A stretch of DNA of 64,000 nucleotides, from positions 214,428,138-214,492,137 of the forward strand of contig OY757010.1 of the NCBI GenBank assembly GCA_963580285.1, written 5' to 3'. This stretch comes from Lucinisca nassula (lineage: Eukaryota; Mollusca; Bivalvia; Lucinida; Lucinidae). A program made the translations under genes and the position numbers. Positions 20,025-32,200 of the stretch are shown here, piece after piece. Numbering within the stretch: position 1 is the stretch's first letter; the number at the start of each line of letters is the position of its first letter. The notes below the pieces were generated by a model. The model did not search any database, was not told where the DNA came from, and was given only the letters and a program-made list of their open reading frames with translations.

Positions 20025-21355
20025 TACCGTAAAAATTCGGCTATAAGACGAGGATTTTTCCCTCCAAAATGAGCCCAAAAAAACGACCCCGTCTTATAGC
20101 CGAGGTCATGGACTGCAGGCTTTTTTCTGGCAATGTTCGGCGAAGACCAGACATACGGAAAAAGCCGATCGGTGATTTATAAATTGATATAAATCGTCGC
20201 CCACAAACCACCGCTACGATTTTTCTGCACGCGATCGGAAAATGACGTCATCCGACGCCATTACCCCCACACGTGTTTAATGTCATTGCATGTATCTCTT
20301 TCATAAAAAAAATGTTTGGAACCGGTAAAAAAATATTTTCTCGATAGCTAAGCGGTTGTGAATAGAGGTGGATAGAAAATCAGTGCTTTGCACAGCTCCA
20401 GAATTATCCCCAGAAGCTCCGTGTCAATAACCAACAAGTGTTCGACTTTTCCCGCCAACGTCTATTTGGCGCCAAAACATAACCATTCATGAGATCGTAG
20501 AAAAGTCCGATTTAATAATGCAAACATCTACCGTTAGATGTAGCTAACAGTCTGAGGAGCAATTAAATCAGTTTCACACTGATTGTGGATTAAATTTTAT
20601 GACTGGAGGATAAACGCAAATTAGAGACATAACTTTACCATATTTTCACACCTTATCGACATGCACCGCAGGGTGGCAATTATACGACAGGGATTAACAA
20701 TAGTGTCATACTTGAACCGTAATAAATACACAGATGGTTTGTCTCTGAATTGACAGCGATTTACTTATTGGGTTACTTTTACCGTATTTAAGGACTCAAA
20801 AAGACTGGCGATTTTTTTTTTTTTTGTGCACTTGTCCCGACCGAGCGTCATAAGGTCAAAGTGCACCTGCCCGGCGTGATTTCGGTCTTGTCCCGGACGG
20901 CCGGGAAATGAATTTGTCAGCCCCTGTCGTCTATTAAATAGAAGTTTGTGTAGCCTAAGCCAGCAAAGCATGTACCGGGCCGACAGCAATACGACGTATC
21001 GGCCCGACGTTTGCCGCTATTTTGTGCTAGCTGGGGCGTTGGTTCTGAAACTGAATAGCTAGGTGTTGTGTTCCCCGATAAAAAAAAAACATTCAGTTAC
21101 TTATAAAAAACCTGCAACAAATATTTCTAAATTTTGTGGCTGGAAATGAGGGGTAAGTAGAGGGGTTTTCTGACGAAAAAAACGGCCGATTTCTCACATC
21201 TAAATAGCATCTGGCGGTAGCAGATAGGCCCCGACAGATATGGCAAAAATTTGACCCGTCTTATAAAAGAGTATAAGCAAAATCCCACTTTAGAATAACT
21301 GAAAAAGGGGTCCCGTCTTATAGCCGAATCGCCTTATAGCCGAATTTTTACGGTA
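20025..21355. mobile_element. TA-flanked DNA transposon, no transposase recognised
   Basis: Terminal inverted repeats are CCGTAAAAATTCGGCTATAA (left) and its complement at the right (ending 21353), flanked by TA at 20025 and 21354. Subterminal repeats CCCGTCTTATAGCCGA occur at both ends. The internal 1.2 kb is locally GC-rich and has no convincing coding frame. It is probably a non-autonomous Tc1/mariner/pogo-type element. Confidence 0.75.
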
Positions 21356-21507
21356 AACAACAACTGTGTAAGCTTTGAACCATTTGGCCATGTTCTTTCA
21401 TTCCTATAGTATATCAAGATGAGAAATCATTTAGGAATTTTAATGCAATTTTATTTTTTTTTCCTTAAAAACAAATATTGAACTTGCATTTAAAGACAGG
21501 CTGTTTA

Positions 21508-21747
21508 CATTACGAAAACATGCCTATACAAATGCAGTTTAAATTTTACCGCCGAGAAAGAAAAGTTTAAAATGAAAAACTGTGATAATTTTCTTAATCC
21601 TGCTCTAAAATATAGATTGTGGCGGTCCTAACGAGTACCCACAATCTATATTTTAGAGCAGAAATAAGAAAAATAAGGTTTACCCCTGTAAACCCCAGTT
21701 TTACATAATCAAGAGGGTCAGAATTATATAGGCATGTTTTCATGATG
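21508..21747 (-). repeat. HP-A type I MITE with half core
   Basis: CATTACGAAAACATGCCTAT and ATAGGCATGTTTTCATGATG ends. One side of the central palindrome is deleted (GATTGTGGCGGTCCTAACGA). Confidence 0.82.
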
Positions 21748-21774
21748 GATGAAGAATCAAGGGCTATTTACATA

Positions 21775-22054
21775 CATCACGAAAACACGCCTATATAATT
21801 TTGACCCACTTGAACCCCACTTTTATATAGTAAAACTGGGGTTTCCGGGGGTATGCCTTATTTTTCTTATTTCGGCTCTAAAATATAGGTTGTGGGTACT
21901 CGTTAGAACCGCCTCGTTGAGGGGGTTCTAACGAGTGCCCACAATCTATATTTTGAGCAGAAATTAGAAAAATATCACAATTTTTCATCATAAAATTTTC
22001 AATTTTTCGGCGATAAAGGTGGCAATGTATTTGTATAGGCATGTTTGCGTAATG
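21775..22054 (+). repeat. HP-A type I MITE
   Basis: CATCACGAAAACACGCCTAT and ATAGGCATGTTTGCGTAATG ends. The core is nearly intact, with one arm mutated (GAGGGGGTTCTAACG). Confidence 0.87.
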
Positions 22055-22164
22055 TCATCAAGGCGATTCCTGATGAGGCAATTGAAACCATACCTTAACA
22101 TAGGTTAGCCATACATACCACAGCATAGGCTTTTAGCCAAAACATAAGGAGCATTATCATTCCC

Positions 22165-22641
22165 TTAACCCATTTTATAGAGAAATCCAAAATGGGTCAT
22201 TGCTGTTTGCAAAAGTTCAGCCATATTCAAAATTAATTTGAAAGATAACACATCGGCCCCTGCCCATAGGGGCTTGAAGAAATAGATGGGCTGCATGATG
22301 CTTCCATGCAGAGCTGAAACCGACCACACACAAGTACTGGTAAACCGCTTTGAGGATCTAAGCTTGCCCAGGCAGTGGTGCGAGTCAGACCGTCCATTCT
22401 TATAAACCCTATTGGTTTCATTGGGTGATAGGGCTGGAGATGTCATTTCATCTCAGTGTGGGGTAAAAGTCCCATAAAATTGGAAGCAACGTCTCAAAAA
22501 AATGACCTTTACAGTATTGAAGGGATTGTTAAGTCTCCAATCAAACTAACAAACAAAACAAACAAAAGATAACACAACCTGTCAGCCCTCAGTTTGCTAT
22601 ATTATAAGGAGGAAGGTTCCATTTGGTACAAAATGGGTTAA
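22165..22641. repeat. HP-B MITE split by SINE-2
   Basis: TTAACCCATTTTATAG at the left and GTACAAAATGGGTTAA at the right. The halves (22165-22252 and 22577-22641) join into a GTACCA-subtype HP-B copy once the SINE is removed. Confidence 0.82.
22241..22576 (+). mobile_element. SINE-2 inserted in HP-B, with TSD
   Basis: Body 22253-22564, flanked by the 12-bp repeat AAAGATAACACA (22241-22252 and 22565-22576). It starts TCGGCCCCTGCCCATAGGGG and ends with CAAA repeats. Confidence 0.9.
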
Positions 22642-22659
22642 TTCTTCCCATTACTTCTT

Positions 22660-22939
22660 CATCACGGAAACACGCCTGTATAATTGTGACCCCCTCGAAC
22701 CCAACTTTTATATAGTAAAACTGGGGTTTACAGGGGTAAACCTTATTTTTCTTATTTCTGCTCTAAAATATAGATTGTGGGTACTGGTTAGAACGGCCTC
22801 GATGAGGCCGTTCTAACGAGTACCCACAATCTATATTTTGAGCAGAAATTAGAAAAATATCACAATTTTTCATCATAAAATATTCATTTTTTCGGCGATA
22901 AAGGTGGCAATGTATTTGTATAGGCGTGTTTGCGTAATG
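22660..22939 (+). repeat. HP-A type I MITE
   Basis: ATCACGGAAACACGCCTGTA and ATAGGCGTGTTTGCGTAATG ends with a full palindromic core (GAACGGCCTCGATGAGGCCG, compensatory changes in both arms). Confidence 0.88.
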
Positions 22940-23693
22940 TTTCTGGAGCTGTGGCTGTTGGATGAGCAATGTCGCAGCTTAGCCTATCTTTGTTTACTAG
23001 AATCTCGTGTGATACTTGTCAAATGCAAACCCCCACTTCCTGTATTTACTTGTCTGACAGATTGGTATGGACAGGCTGTGCAAACCCAGATCAGAGTACT
23101 ACTGAAAGAGCAGTCTAATGAGGGTCTGCACTCTTTGATGTTACATGACTTTGTGGTGTAAAACACATGAAAAGATAGAGAAAAGTGCATAATAGTGTGT
23201 GTCTTGATGGATGGATGTTTTCTTTAAAGCTGCTCAACCCTTGAAGAGCAAATAGCATCTTAATGTTCAGGGCATTTGACATTTTTACCCATCAAGGGCT
23301 ATGGGAAATTCAAGACCAATTTTTTCCCTTTTTTTACTCGGAAAAACGCTGCCAATTGAGAATTGTCTGCCTAGCCTAGCAGACGATTCACATGTAATGT
23401 CTAGCCTTTTTCTCTGATAAAAACAAAAACAAAAAAAACTTTAAATGTCATCTACTAATTGTGCTTGGTGCTTGAAGGATTCAGTTTGTAGAATTTTAGT
23501 CCGGGAGTTTCTGGTAGAAAATGGGTTAATCCGGGAGGACAATATCTCAGTTTCTGTCCGCACCATATGAGGTAAATGTATGAGCTAGTTCACACAGACA
23601 CACAAATTAGTGTATGGGATGATAGATGATTCAGGTCTTCAGTCATATCAGTGTCTTCAAAGTTTTCATATGTGGATGCATAGGGAACCACAC
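22940..23693. repeat. Decayed hairpin elements
   Basis: A degenerate HP-B core lies at about 23075-23140 (CAAACCCAGATCAGAGTAC...CAGTCTAATGAGGGTCTGC). A different hairpin at about 23355-23415 has arms GAGAATTGTCTGCCTAGC and GCTAGCAGACGATTCACATG in similar form at 36745-36805. GGGTTAA lies near 23527. No gene is seen. Confidence 0.5.
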
Positions 23694-23971
23694 ATCACAT
23701 GAACAAGTCCGTGAAATGAAGACCCCCCTAAACCCCACTCTATATACAGAAAACTGGGGTTTACGGGGGTATTCATTATTTTTCTTATTTCTGCTCCAAG
23801 ACATAGGTTGTGGGTACTCGTTAGAACCGCCTCAATGAGGCGGTTCTAACGAGCACACACAACCTATGTTTTGGGCATTTGCAGGAAAAATATCAAGGTT
23901 TTTCATAAGAAAAATTGTCATTTCGGAGATGTGAAAAATGCACTATGTCGCACGGGTGTGTTATCGTAATG
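23694..23971 (+). repeat. HP-A type II MITE, near-complete
   Basis: CACATGAACAAGTCCGTGAA at the left and GTCGCACGGGTGTGTTATCG at the right. The core palindrome is intact (GAACCGCCTCAATGAGGCGG). This is a reference copy for the type II arms. Confidence 0.88.
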
Positions 23972-24173
23972 AATGACTGCTGCCGTTTGCTTAGACTGAT
24001 CAGACTGCACAGATGTTTGTTCATTTGAGGTTAACTGTCCAATGGGTTAAAACCAGTTTCCTACTCAAGTTGGGTCTCATGAATCTGCAGATTGCTGGAA
24101 TATGTTAGAAAAAACTGACCTCGTCATTGGTATTAAAATACTGGTAGAAATCTGTGTACCTATATTTGTTCAT

Positions 24174-24386
24174 TTTACCCTTCTCTTGCTGAATATTCAA
24201 TTTAGCCACACCCATTTCTGACTCTGAACCAATCAGATTACTTGATTTAATTTATTCTTACAAATCCATAAACTGAATGTCAAACAGTGTAGATCCTGAT
24301 CAGATGGCTTCTTCAGAAGCCATCTGATCTGGATCTACACTGTTTCCAAAGATAGGGGTTGTTGTGAACAGCAAGATAAGGGTTAA
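24174..24386. repeat. HP-B MITE, 'TCCTGCTGAATA' subtype (inverted)
   Basis: TTTACCCTTCTCTTGCTGAA at the left and AAGATAAGGGTTAA at the right. Hairpin core AAACAGTGTAGATCCTGATC/GATCTGGATCTACACTGTTT. Confidence 0.83.
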
Positions 24387-24555
24387 TAAAGAGACACAAA
24401 CGTTTTTTTATGTCATTTTCTAGAATTTGCTTATGCATCATTCGAGCCATGTCATGAGCCAGCTTATGTTTGCTGTTTGCAGAAACAACAAAGGTGCATA
24501 TCAACCTGCACATCTGTGTTGTCTGATCAGCAGCTTTATGTTCATCACTTCAGTA

Positions 24556-24835
24556 CATCACAAGAACATGCCTACATAATGTTGACCCCTCATACCCCAC
24601 TTTTATATAGTAAAAGTGGAGTTCAAGGGGGTATACATTATTTTTCTAATTTCTGCTCAAAAACATAGATTGTGGGTACTCAATAGAACTGCCTCGTTGA
24701 GGCGGTTCTATCGAGTCCCGGCAATCTATGTTTTGAGCAGAAATAAGAAAAATATCCCAATTTTTCCTCTTAAAATCTCGAATTTTTGGCCAAAAAGTTG
24801 GCAATGTATTTGTATAGGGGTGTTTTCGTACAATG
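24556..24835 (+). repeat. HP-A type I MITE
   Basis: CATCACAAGAACATGCCTAC and ATAGGGGTGTTTTCGTACAATG ends. The core is GAACTGCCTCGTTGAGGCGG. Confidence 0.84.
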
Positions 24836-25257
24836 TTGATAGTTCCTGTATCTAAACTTTCAAGACACTTCCTAGTCCGTGTAGCTGAGCAGACCAGTTT
24901 GTGTGTTATCTGGTAAAAAACTTTAAAAACAAGTTTTCCTGTGGTAGGTCTCATTAATCATAAACACCTGCTTGATACAGTTATCACAGTAGCTTATCTG
25001 TGTTCTTGAAAATTGGGGTGACAGTCCCAGGAGATTTCATACCATGTTGGTAATATGACAAATAGTGTAGGTAGGCCGTAATCAGAAACTGACTGTTCAC
25101 CCAGGCACTACAATCTTACTACTTAGAGTACTTATCTTACATATTATTCAGTATTAAAAATTTAAACTTGCCACTGATTTTCCTTCGATGAACCATTGTA
25201 AACAACTGTATTCATGCACCAATCATTTACATAACACTCATATGACATAACAATCAT
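24836..25257. other. Intergenic, nothing recognised
   Basis: Contains one weak HP-B-like core remnant near 25060-25100. No exon is seen. Confidence 0.4.
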
Positions 25258-25645
25258 GTGACATAGTGCATTCTTCATAATAATTAAAAAAAAACAAAAA
25301 CAAAAAAAACATATTTTTCTTATTTTGCTCCCCTTATAGATTGTAGGTGCTTGTTAGAACAGTCTCACTCAGCTTGTTCTAAAGTGTACCCACAACCTAT
25401 GCTTTAGATCAGAAATAATAAGATTAATAAATAACCCTGTAAATCCTATTTTTGGACGGGTTTTTCAAGGAAAAATTCTGTCCTTTAGAATAGTGATGTC
25501 CGTGCTGGCGGGCGGCCAGGCGGCCGCGTCCCGGTTTACCTTTTGGTTAACCTTTTTTTCAAAAACCCGTCCAAAATGCTGTTTGGCATTTTTCTTGTTC
25601 TCTATCCGAAGTAGTGTTTACAGACTTGTTAACATGATTTAGTCA
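25258..25645 (-). repeat. HP-A type II MITE, diverged and interrupted
   Basis: Core remnant TTGTTAGAACAGTCTCACTC...GTTCTAAAGTGTACCC. The arm is interrupted at about 25453-25593 and resumes at GTTTACAGACTTGTTAACATG. Confidence 0.6.
25453..25593. mobile_element. Short GC-rich insertion with HEL-like 3' end
   Basis: Contains GGACGGGTTTTTC at the start and its complement AAAAACCCGTCC near the end. It then has the hairpin AAAATGC-TGTTTG-GCATTTT followed by TCTTGTT, the ending seen in HEL elements. The centre is the GC-rich GGCGGGCGGCCAGGCGGCCG. About 140 bp. Confidence 0.5.
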
Positions 25646-25658
25646 AATGATGCTATCT

Positions 25659-25872
25659 TTAACCCTTATCCTGCTGTTCACCACAACCCCTTATCTTTGC
25701 AAACAGTGTAGATCCAGATCAGATGGCTTCTGAAGAAGCCATCTGATCAGGATCTACAGTGTTTGACATTCAGTTTATGAATTTGTAGGAATAAATTACA
25801 TCAAGTAATCTGATTGGTTCAAAGACAAAAATGGGCGTGGCTAAATTGAATATTCAGCAGGATAAGAGTTAA
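25659..25872. repeat. HP-B MITE
   Basis: TTAACCCTTATCCTGCTG at the left and GGATAAGAGTTAA at the right. Intact long hairpin TAGATCCAGATCAGATGGC/GCCATCTGATCAGGATCTA. Confidence 0.85.
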
Positions 25873-26210
25873 ACATCCTCATAGATATCATCATAGGTAA
25901 ACAAATGTCTTGATTGGTCTGCATATCACAAATGATGTCACATCTAAATCACAGCAGTTTGTCAATAAGACCGTGTACATCATTTAGTATTTTCATGCAT
26001 GGATTTTGCACAGTCAGCAACTTAATCTCATAAACAATGCACAAAATATTCTGAAACTTAAATATAAAGATAAAAATGGAAATTTCAATTTTCAAAGCTC
26101 ATGATGTGGTCATCACTTGACTTCTCTGTGACGTGTGAAGCTGTTTATATCAAATCACAAGCTTTGGAAAATGAAGTTTCACTGCTTTAATCCAGTATTT
26201 TTAACCCTTT
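25873..26210. other. Intergenic, nothing recognised
   Basis: AT-rich, no repeat end or exon recognised. Confidence 0.4.
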
Positions 26211-26827
26211 ACCACTCAGGGATTTTGTGAATTTCGCTGATTTTCACATTGTTGCAACTTACAGCAACTTCAACTAGCCATTGTTTCATAATGTATGGTC
26301 TGTTTTACACCAAACTCGGTATGCATGTTGATTGGGTAGTAGCCTTTCAAATGCAACCTTTCATGACTTGATCATTGTTGTCATGGTAAAGAGGGGGCAT
26401 CTCAAAGTTGGCAAAAAGTGTGTTTACACATGAATTTTTGACCACATTTTAATCTTCACACAGCTGTCAAGGCAACAATTAAGTTGTTTGGCACTGGCCA
26501 TTTTCACTGTTTGCAGCATGTTTTATCAGCATCAATTTTCAGGCATTTTTGACCCCAGACACTCTCAGATATAAATTTTAGCGGCCGGTTGGGCCATACA
26601 CCCAAAATTTTTCGGGATGTGAGGGGGGCGTGGCCCCCCTTCAATCCCCCCAAGAATATTTTTAGTGGAGGCGCGCGAAAAAACAGGTCACTTTTTTGCC
26701 CAACAAATCCTAAAGCAAACATAACTATCCAGGGGGTAGAAATGCAGATTTTAGGTGCTTCTTGGCCTTAAAATTTGGGGGGGGGTGCAGACACGTAAAA
26801 ACACGTATCTGAGTGGTAAAGGGTTGA
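26211..26827. mobile_element. TTAA-flanked element with CCCTTTACCACTCAG termini
   Basis: TTAACCCTTTACCACTCAG at the left and CTGAGTGGTAAAGGGTTGA at the right form 15-bp terminal inverted repeats with a TTAA/TTGA flank, as in piggyBac-like MITEs. About 610 bp, without the HP-B core hairpin. Internal frames are not convincing genes. Confidence 0.72.
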
Positions 26828-26969
26828 ACACCACCATTTGGGCTTAGTTTTGGAAAGTGCTTCATCTTGCTGGTATAGAATAGTCCACTTGACCAAGTAT
26901 TAGCCATTATGTTCCACACTAACATTATATATAATTATTTAAACAAAGATCTCAGTCCTTGGTGCTCTC

Positions 26970-27234
26970 TGAACCCTTATCCTGCTGAATAATTTAATTT
27001 AGCCACACCCATTGCAAAATATCAGCCAATCAAATTACTTGATTTAATGTATTTGTTCAGTTCATGAACTGCATGACAAACAGTGTAGATCAAGATCAGA
27101 TGGCTTCTGAAGAAGCCATCTGATCTGAATCTACAGTTTGCAAGTGTAGATCAAGATCAGATGGCTTCATCTGATCTGGATCTACACTGTTTACAAAGGG
27201 TAGGGATTGTCATAAACAGCAGAATAAGGTTTAA
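26970..27234. repeat. HP-B MITE with partial core duplication
   Basis: GAACCCTTATCCTGCTGAAT at the left and AGAATAAGGTTTAA at the right. The hairpin arm GTGTAGATCAAGATCAGATG occurs twice (27082 and 27142). Confidence 0.78.
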
Positions 27235-27425
27235 CCCTCTCACCCCTGTAGAGCAGCAGAGCTAGTTATGCAAATAGTGTAGTACCAGATGAGCCGCTCA
27301 TCAGGATCTACACTGTTTGCCATCCTGTTGATGAATTTGATTAAACTCAAAATTTCCAAGAATGGACTGGCCCAAATTCAACGACGGAAGAGTCCATTTC
27401 AGAAACTCAGGGGTGAAAGGTTTAA
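27231..27425. repeat. HP-B MITE sharing a TTAA with the previous copy
   Basis: TTAACCCTCTCACCCCTG at the left and CAGGGGTGAAAGGTTTAA at the right, i.e. 14-16 bp termini different from neighbouring HP-B copies. The core is TAGTACCAGATGAGCCGCTC. Confidence 0.75.
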
Positions 27426-27490
27426 TATGTATTGATTTTTCTAGCTTCTATTATTCGTAGGTATTGAAGCATACAAGTTTGATTGGCATG

Positions 27491-27719
27491 TCAACCTTTA
27501 TCCCGCTGAATAATTACATGTAATTTAGCCACACCCATTTCTGACTTTGAACCAATCAGATTACTTGATGTAAGTTATTCCTGCAAATTCACAAACTGAA
27601 TGTCCGACAGTGTAGATCCTGTTAAGCTGGCCTCTTCAGAACTTCTCCAGAAGCCATCTGATCTGGATCTGCTCTGTTTGCAAAGGTAGGGGTTTTCATG
27701 TTCAGCAGATAAGGGTTAA
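27491..27719. repeat. HP-B MITE
   Basis: TCAACCTTTATCCCGCTGAA at the left and AGATAAGGGTTAA at the right. Core GACAGTGTAGATCCTG...GATCTGGATCTGCTCTGTTT. Confidence 0.78.
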
Positions 27720-27863
27720 ACATTCTTTATTTAATGAGAAATTGATTAAATGTAAATTAGTTGATAACCTTTGTACATTGCAAAGATCGCCATGGCTACA
27801 AGTAAGAAGTATTGAGGATAATTTAGAGAAAATTTACCTTTCTCTTTGTTTCCTGTTAACCCA

Positions 27864-28091
27864 TTAACCCATATGCGACAATGGAATCTTCCACCTAGTA
27901 AGTTCGGAGTGGTCCATTTCCAATTATAGGGGTGTCAGATTTGTTTTTGTTTGTGCCAAATTTTACAAAAATGACTGTTCTTTAAGCAAACAGTGTAGAC
28001 CCAGATCAGACGCCGCTTTTGCGGCGTCTGATCTGCGTCTACGCTGTTTGCTAATGTCCCAGAAAAGGGCCACTAGTCATATATGGGTTAA
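27864..28091. repeat. HP-B MITE with perfect hairpin centre
   Basis: TTAACCCATATGCGACA at the left and CATATATGGGTTAA at the right. Core CAAACAGTGTAGACCCAGAT with CAGACGCCGCTTTTGCGGCG at the loop. Confidence 0.87.
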
Positions 28092-28570
28092 ATGCCAATC
28101 ATAACAGTTGCCGTCTTCTTTGCCGTCTGCTGGTTACCATTAAAAGTACTTTTTTAGCAAACAGTGGGAACCCAGATTGGACTGCTTCTGTAGGAGCAGT
28201 CTGATCTCGACCCACACTGTTTGCCTGTATGGAAAAATATTTTTAAAAAGTTTGCAAAAAAAATCAGCAGACAACATTAGCAGATGTCTTACATATTTTG
28301 TAGGTACTTGTAAGAATAGCACCATTGAGGCAGTTCTAACCCTTAAGATGACAAGAAACACTGCTTCTGAAAATGTTGTCTGTTTATCTCGTCTGATACT
28401 TCTTCTTGCACACTTATTTAAAAATATTTTTGCATAGTGGCAAACAGTGTGGACCCTGATCAGAGGAGCAGTCTGATCTGGGTCCCCACTGTTCACAAGA
28501 ATGACTTTGAAAGTAACCAGCAGACGACAAAACACATGCAAATTTTTGTGATTGGCATCTTGAGGATAAA
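28092..28570. repeat. Large HP-B-related element with two core hairpins
   Basis: ATGCCAATCATAACAGTTGC at the left has a counterpart GATTGGCATCTTGAGG at the right. Two HP-B hairpins, at about 28155-28230 and 28440-28495, face each other and flank an HP-A remnant (GTACTTGTAAGAATAGC at 28302). Confidence 0.6.
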
Positions 28571-28651
28571 GAAACGCCAAATACAAGTATATGTTTTTTA
28601 AGTGAGAAATCAACCAGAAATTATTGTCCAAAAGTTTTTAAAGGAAGAAAT

Positions 28652-28865
28652 TACAGTAAAATTCCTAAATTAAGACCACCTTTAGGACTGTTCAAAAGTG
28701 GTCTTTAAGAACACTTTTGAACAGTCCCAAAGGTGGTCTCTAACCACAGGACACAGTATTCAGAAAAAAACACAAAGAAAGAATAACTGCAACCTACTAA
28801 ATAAGCTTTTTAAAAGTAAAAATAATCTTAATTTTAGGCGGTCTTAATAGTGGAATTTTACTATA
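28652..28865. repeat. TA-flanked MITE (TA-MITE), uninterrupted copy
   Basis: TACAGTAAAATTCCTAAAT at the left and GTGGAATTTTACTATA at the right, with subterminal TTAAGACCACC/GGCGGTCTTAA inverted repeats. It serves as the empty-site reference for the interrupted copy at 29137-32458. Confidence 0.82.
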
Positions 28866-29267
28866 TAAAAATCTTCAGCACTCTTCCTTGTCTAGAGGGA
28901 TAGGTTATAGAGCAAATTGATGTTGAATGGCTTAATAGCTAGCTTGTCTAAGTGACAGTTCTGTTTTCTCTGTTAATAGTTCATATTGAATTGCATAACA
29001 GAAAACATTACCCATTTGTAAGTCAAATCCCAAAGTTGGACATTGGCAAACAGTGAAAACCCTGATCAAATGCCACAGAATGATCAGGGTCTTCATTTTT
29101 CGCAAAACAAAAAGTTCTGCCATTTTCCTAAAAATATACAGTAAAATTCCTATATTAAGACCACCTTTGGGACTGTTCAAAAGTTTTGAATAACCCCAAA
29201 GGTGGGACTCTGACTAGAGCAGAAAACACAAAGGAAGAATACCTGCAACTTACTAAATAAGCTTTTT

Positions 29268-32200
29268 ATGCCCCCGCCTATTCGAAAGAATAGCGGAAGG
29301 GCATTAAGTTTTACCCCTGTCCGTCCGTGCGTCCGTTCGTCCGTCCCGACATCGTGTCCGGGCCATAACTCCTAAACCGTATGGAATATATTCATGAAAC
29401 TTCACAGGTGCATTGATCACACTGAGATGATGTGTCATGAACAAGAAAGACAACTCTTGAATTTTTATGTCCCCGGTAGCGTTAGCGGGGACATATTGTT
29501 TTTGCCCTGTCTGTTTGTTTGTTTGTTGGTTTGTAGGTTTGTTGGTTTGTACGTGGACAACTTTAACGTTGGCCATAACTTTTGAACCGTTTGAGATAGA
29601 GCTTTCATATTTGGCCTGAAGGTTCCTTGTGACAAGACCTTCAAATTCATGCAAAAAAATTAAATTTGACCTGTGACCTTGACCTTGTCCTTTGACCTAC
29701 TTAAAAGAAAAAAATAACATTGGTCATAACTTTTGAACCACTTGAGATACAGCCTTCATATTTAGCATGTATATTCCTTGTGACAAAAGCTTTACATTCA
29801 TGCAAATAAATTTGACCTGTGACCTTGACCTTTGTCTATTTAAAATAAAAAAAAATAACATTTTGGTCATAGCTTTTGAACGGTTTGAGATACAGCCTTC
29901 ATATTTAGCATGTATGTTCCTTGTGACAAAAGCTTTACACTCATGCAAAAAAAAAAATTTGACCTGTGACCTTGACCTTTGACCTACTTAAAATAAAAAA
30001 ATAACATTTTGGTCATAACTTTTGAATGGTTTGAGATAGAGCCTTCATATTTTGCATGTAGGTTCCTTGTGACAAGAGCTTTACATTCACACAAAAAATT
30101 TTGACCTGTGACCTTGACCTTTGACCTACATAAAAGAAAAAGATAACATCGGTCATAACTTTCGAACAGTTTGAGATACAGCCTTCATATTTAGCATGTA
30201 TGTTCCTTGTGACAAAAGCTTTGCATTCATGCAAAGAATTTTGACCTGTGACCTTGACCTTTGATCTGCTTAAAATAAAAAATACCATTTTGGTCATAAC
30301 TTTGCATGTAGGTTCCTTGTGACAAGAGCTTTACATTCACACAAAAAATTTTGACCTGTGACCTTGACCTTTGACCTACATAAAAGAAAAAGATAACATT
30401 GGTCATAACTTTCGAACAGTTTGAGATACAGCCTTCATATTTAGCATGTATGTTCCTTGTGACAAAAGCTTTGCATTCATGCAAAGAATTTTGACCTGTG
30501 ACCTTGACCTTTGATCTACTTAAAATAAAAAATACCATTTTGGTCATAACTTTTGACGGTTTGAGATAGAGCCTTCATATTTTGCATGTAGGTTCCTTGT
30601 GACAAGAGCTTTACATTTTTACCTGTGACCTTGACCTTTGACCTACATAAAAGAAAAAGTTAACATTGGTCATAACTTTTGAACCGTTTGAGATACAGCC
30701 TTCATATTAAGCATGTAGGTTCCTTGTGACACTTTATAGTCATGCAAAAATTTTGACCTGTGACCTTGACCTACTTAAAAAAATAAACATTTTTTGTCAT
30801 AACTTTCGAACCGTTTGGGATAGAGCTTTCATATTTGGCATGTAGGTTCCCTGTGATTAGAGCTTTTCATTCATGCAAAATGTTTGGACCATGACCTTGA
30901 CCTTTGACCTACTTAAAAGAAAAAATAAAATTGTTCATAACTTTTGAACCGTTTAAGATAGAGCCTTAATATTTGGCATGTAGGTTCCTTGTGACAAGAG
31001 CTTTACATTCATGCAATTTTTTTTTACCTGTGACCTTGACCTACTTTAAAGAAAAAAAAAATATTGTTCATAACTTTTGAACCGTTTAATCTTGAACTGT
31101 GAGCAACTTTGAATAAAAAATGACCATGCCCGGGAACATGTTCGTGTTTCACAAACACATCTTGTTGGTTTTTGAATTAACTGCCCTTGACTTAGTACCA
31201 TATAGTAAGCCGTGTCCGGGCCATAACTCCTAAACCGTATGGAATATATTCATGAAACTTCACAGGTGCATTCATCACACTGAGACGATGTGTCATGAAC
31301 AAGGAAGACAATTCTTGCATTTGTGGGTTTTGAATTATCTGCCCTTGACTTAGTACCATATAGTAAACCGTGTCCGGGCCATAACTCCTAAACCGTATGG
31401 AATATATTCATGAAACTTCATAGGTGCATTCATCACCATGAGATGATGTGTCATGAACAAGGAAGACAACTCTTGCTTTTTTGTTTTTTGAATTATTTGC
31501 CCTTGACTTAGTACCATATAGTAAACCGTGTCCAGGCCAGAACTCCTAAACCGTATGGAATATATTCATGAAACTTCACAGGTGCATTTATCACACTGAG
31601 ACGATGTGTCATGAACAAAGAAGACAACTCTTGCATTTTTGGTTTTTGAATTATCTGCCCTTGACTTAGTACCATATAGTAAACCGTGTCCGGGCCATAA
31701 CTCCTAAACCGTATGGAATATATTCATGAAACTTCACAGGTGAATTCATCACACTGAGACGATGTGTCATGAACAAGGAAGACAACTCTTGCATTTTTGG
31801 TTTTTGAATTATCTGCCCTTGACTTAGTACCATATAGTAAACCGTGTCCGGGCCATAACTCCTAAACTGTATGGAATATAGTTATGAAACTTCACAGGTG
31901 CATCCATCATACTTGGACGATGTGTCATGAACAAGGAAGACAACTCCTGCTTGTTTAGTTTTTGAATAATCTGCCCTTGACTTACATCCATATCTAGTCA
32001 AATGGTATGTCGTGTCCGGGCCATAACTCCTAAACCGTATGGAATATATTCATGAAACTTCACACCTGCATTCATCACACTTAGACGATGTGTCATGGAC
32101 AAGGAACACAACTTTTGCATTTTTGGTTTTTGAATTATCTGCCCTTGACCTAGTACCATATAGTAAACCGTGTCCGGGCCATAACTCCTAAACCGTATGG

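Noticed and set aside
26504..26771. Opposed open frames at 26504-26771 as a gene
   Set aside because: They lie within a TTAA-flanked element, are mutual antisense shadows and carry no recognisable motif.
29304..30547. Minus-strand frames such as those with repeated MHECKAFVTRN
   Set aside because: They are translations of the ~140-bp HEL core repeat, with no start or domain support.
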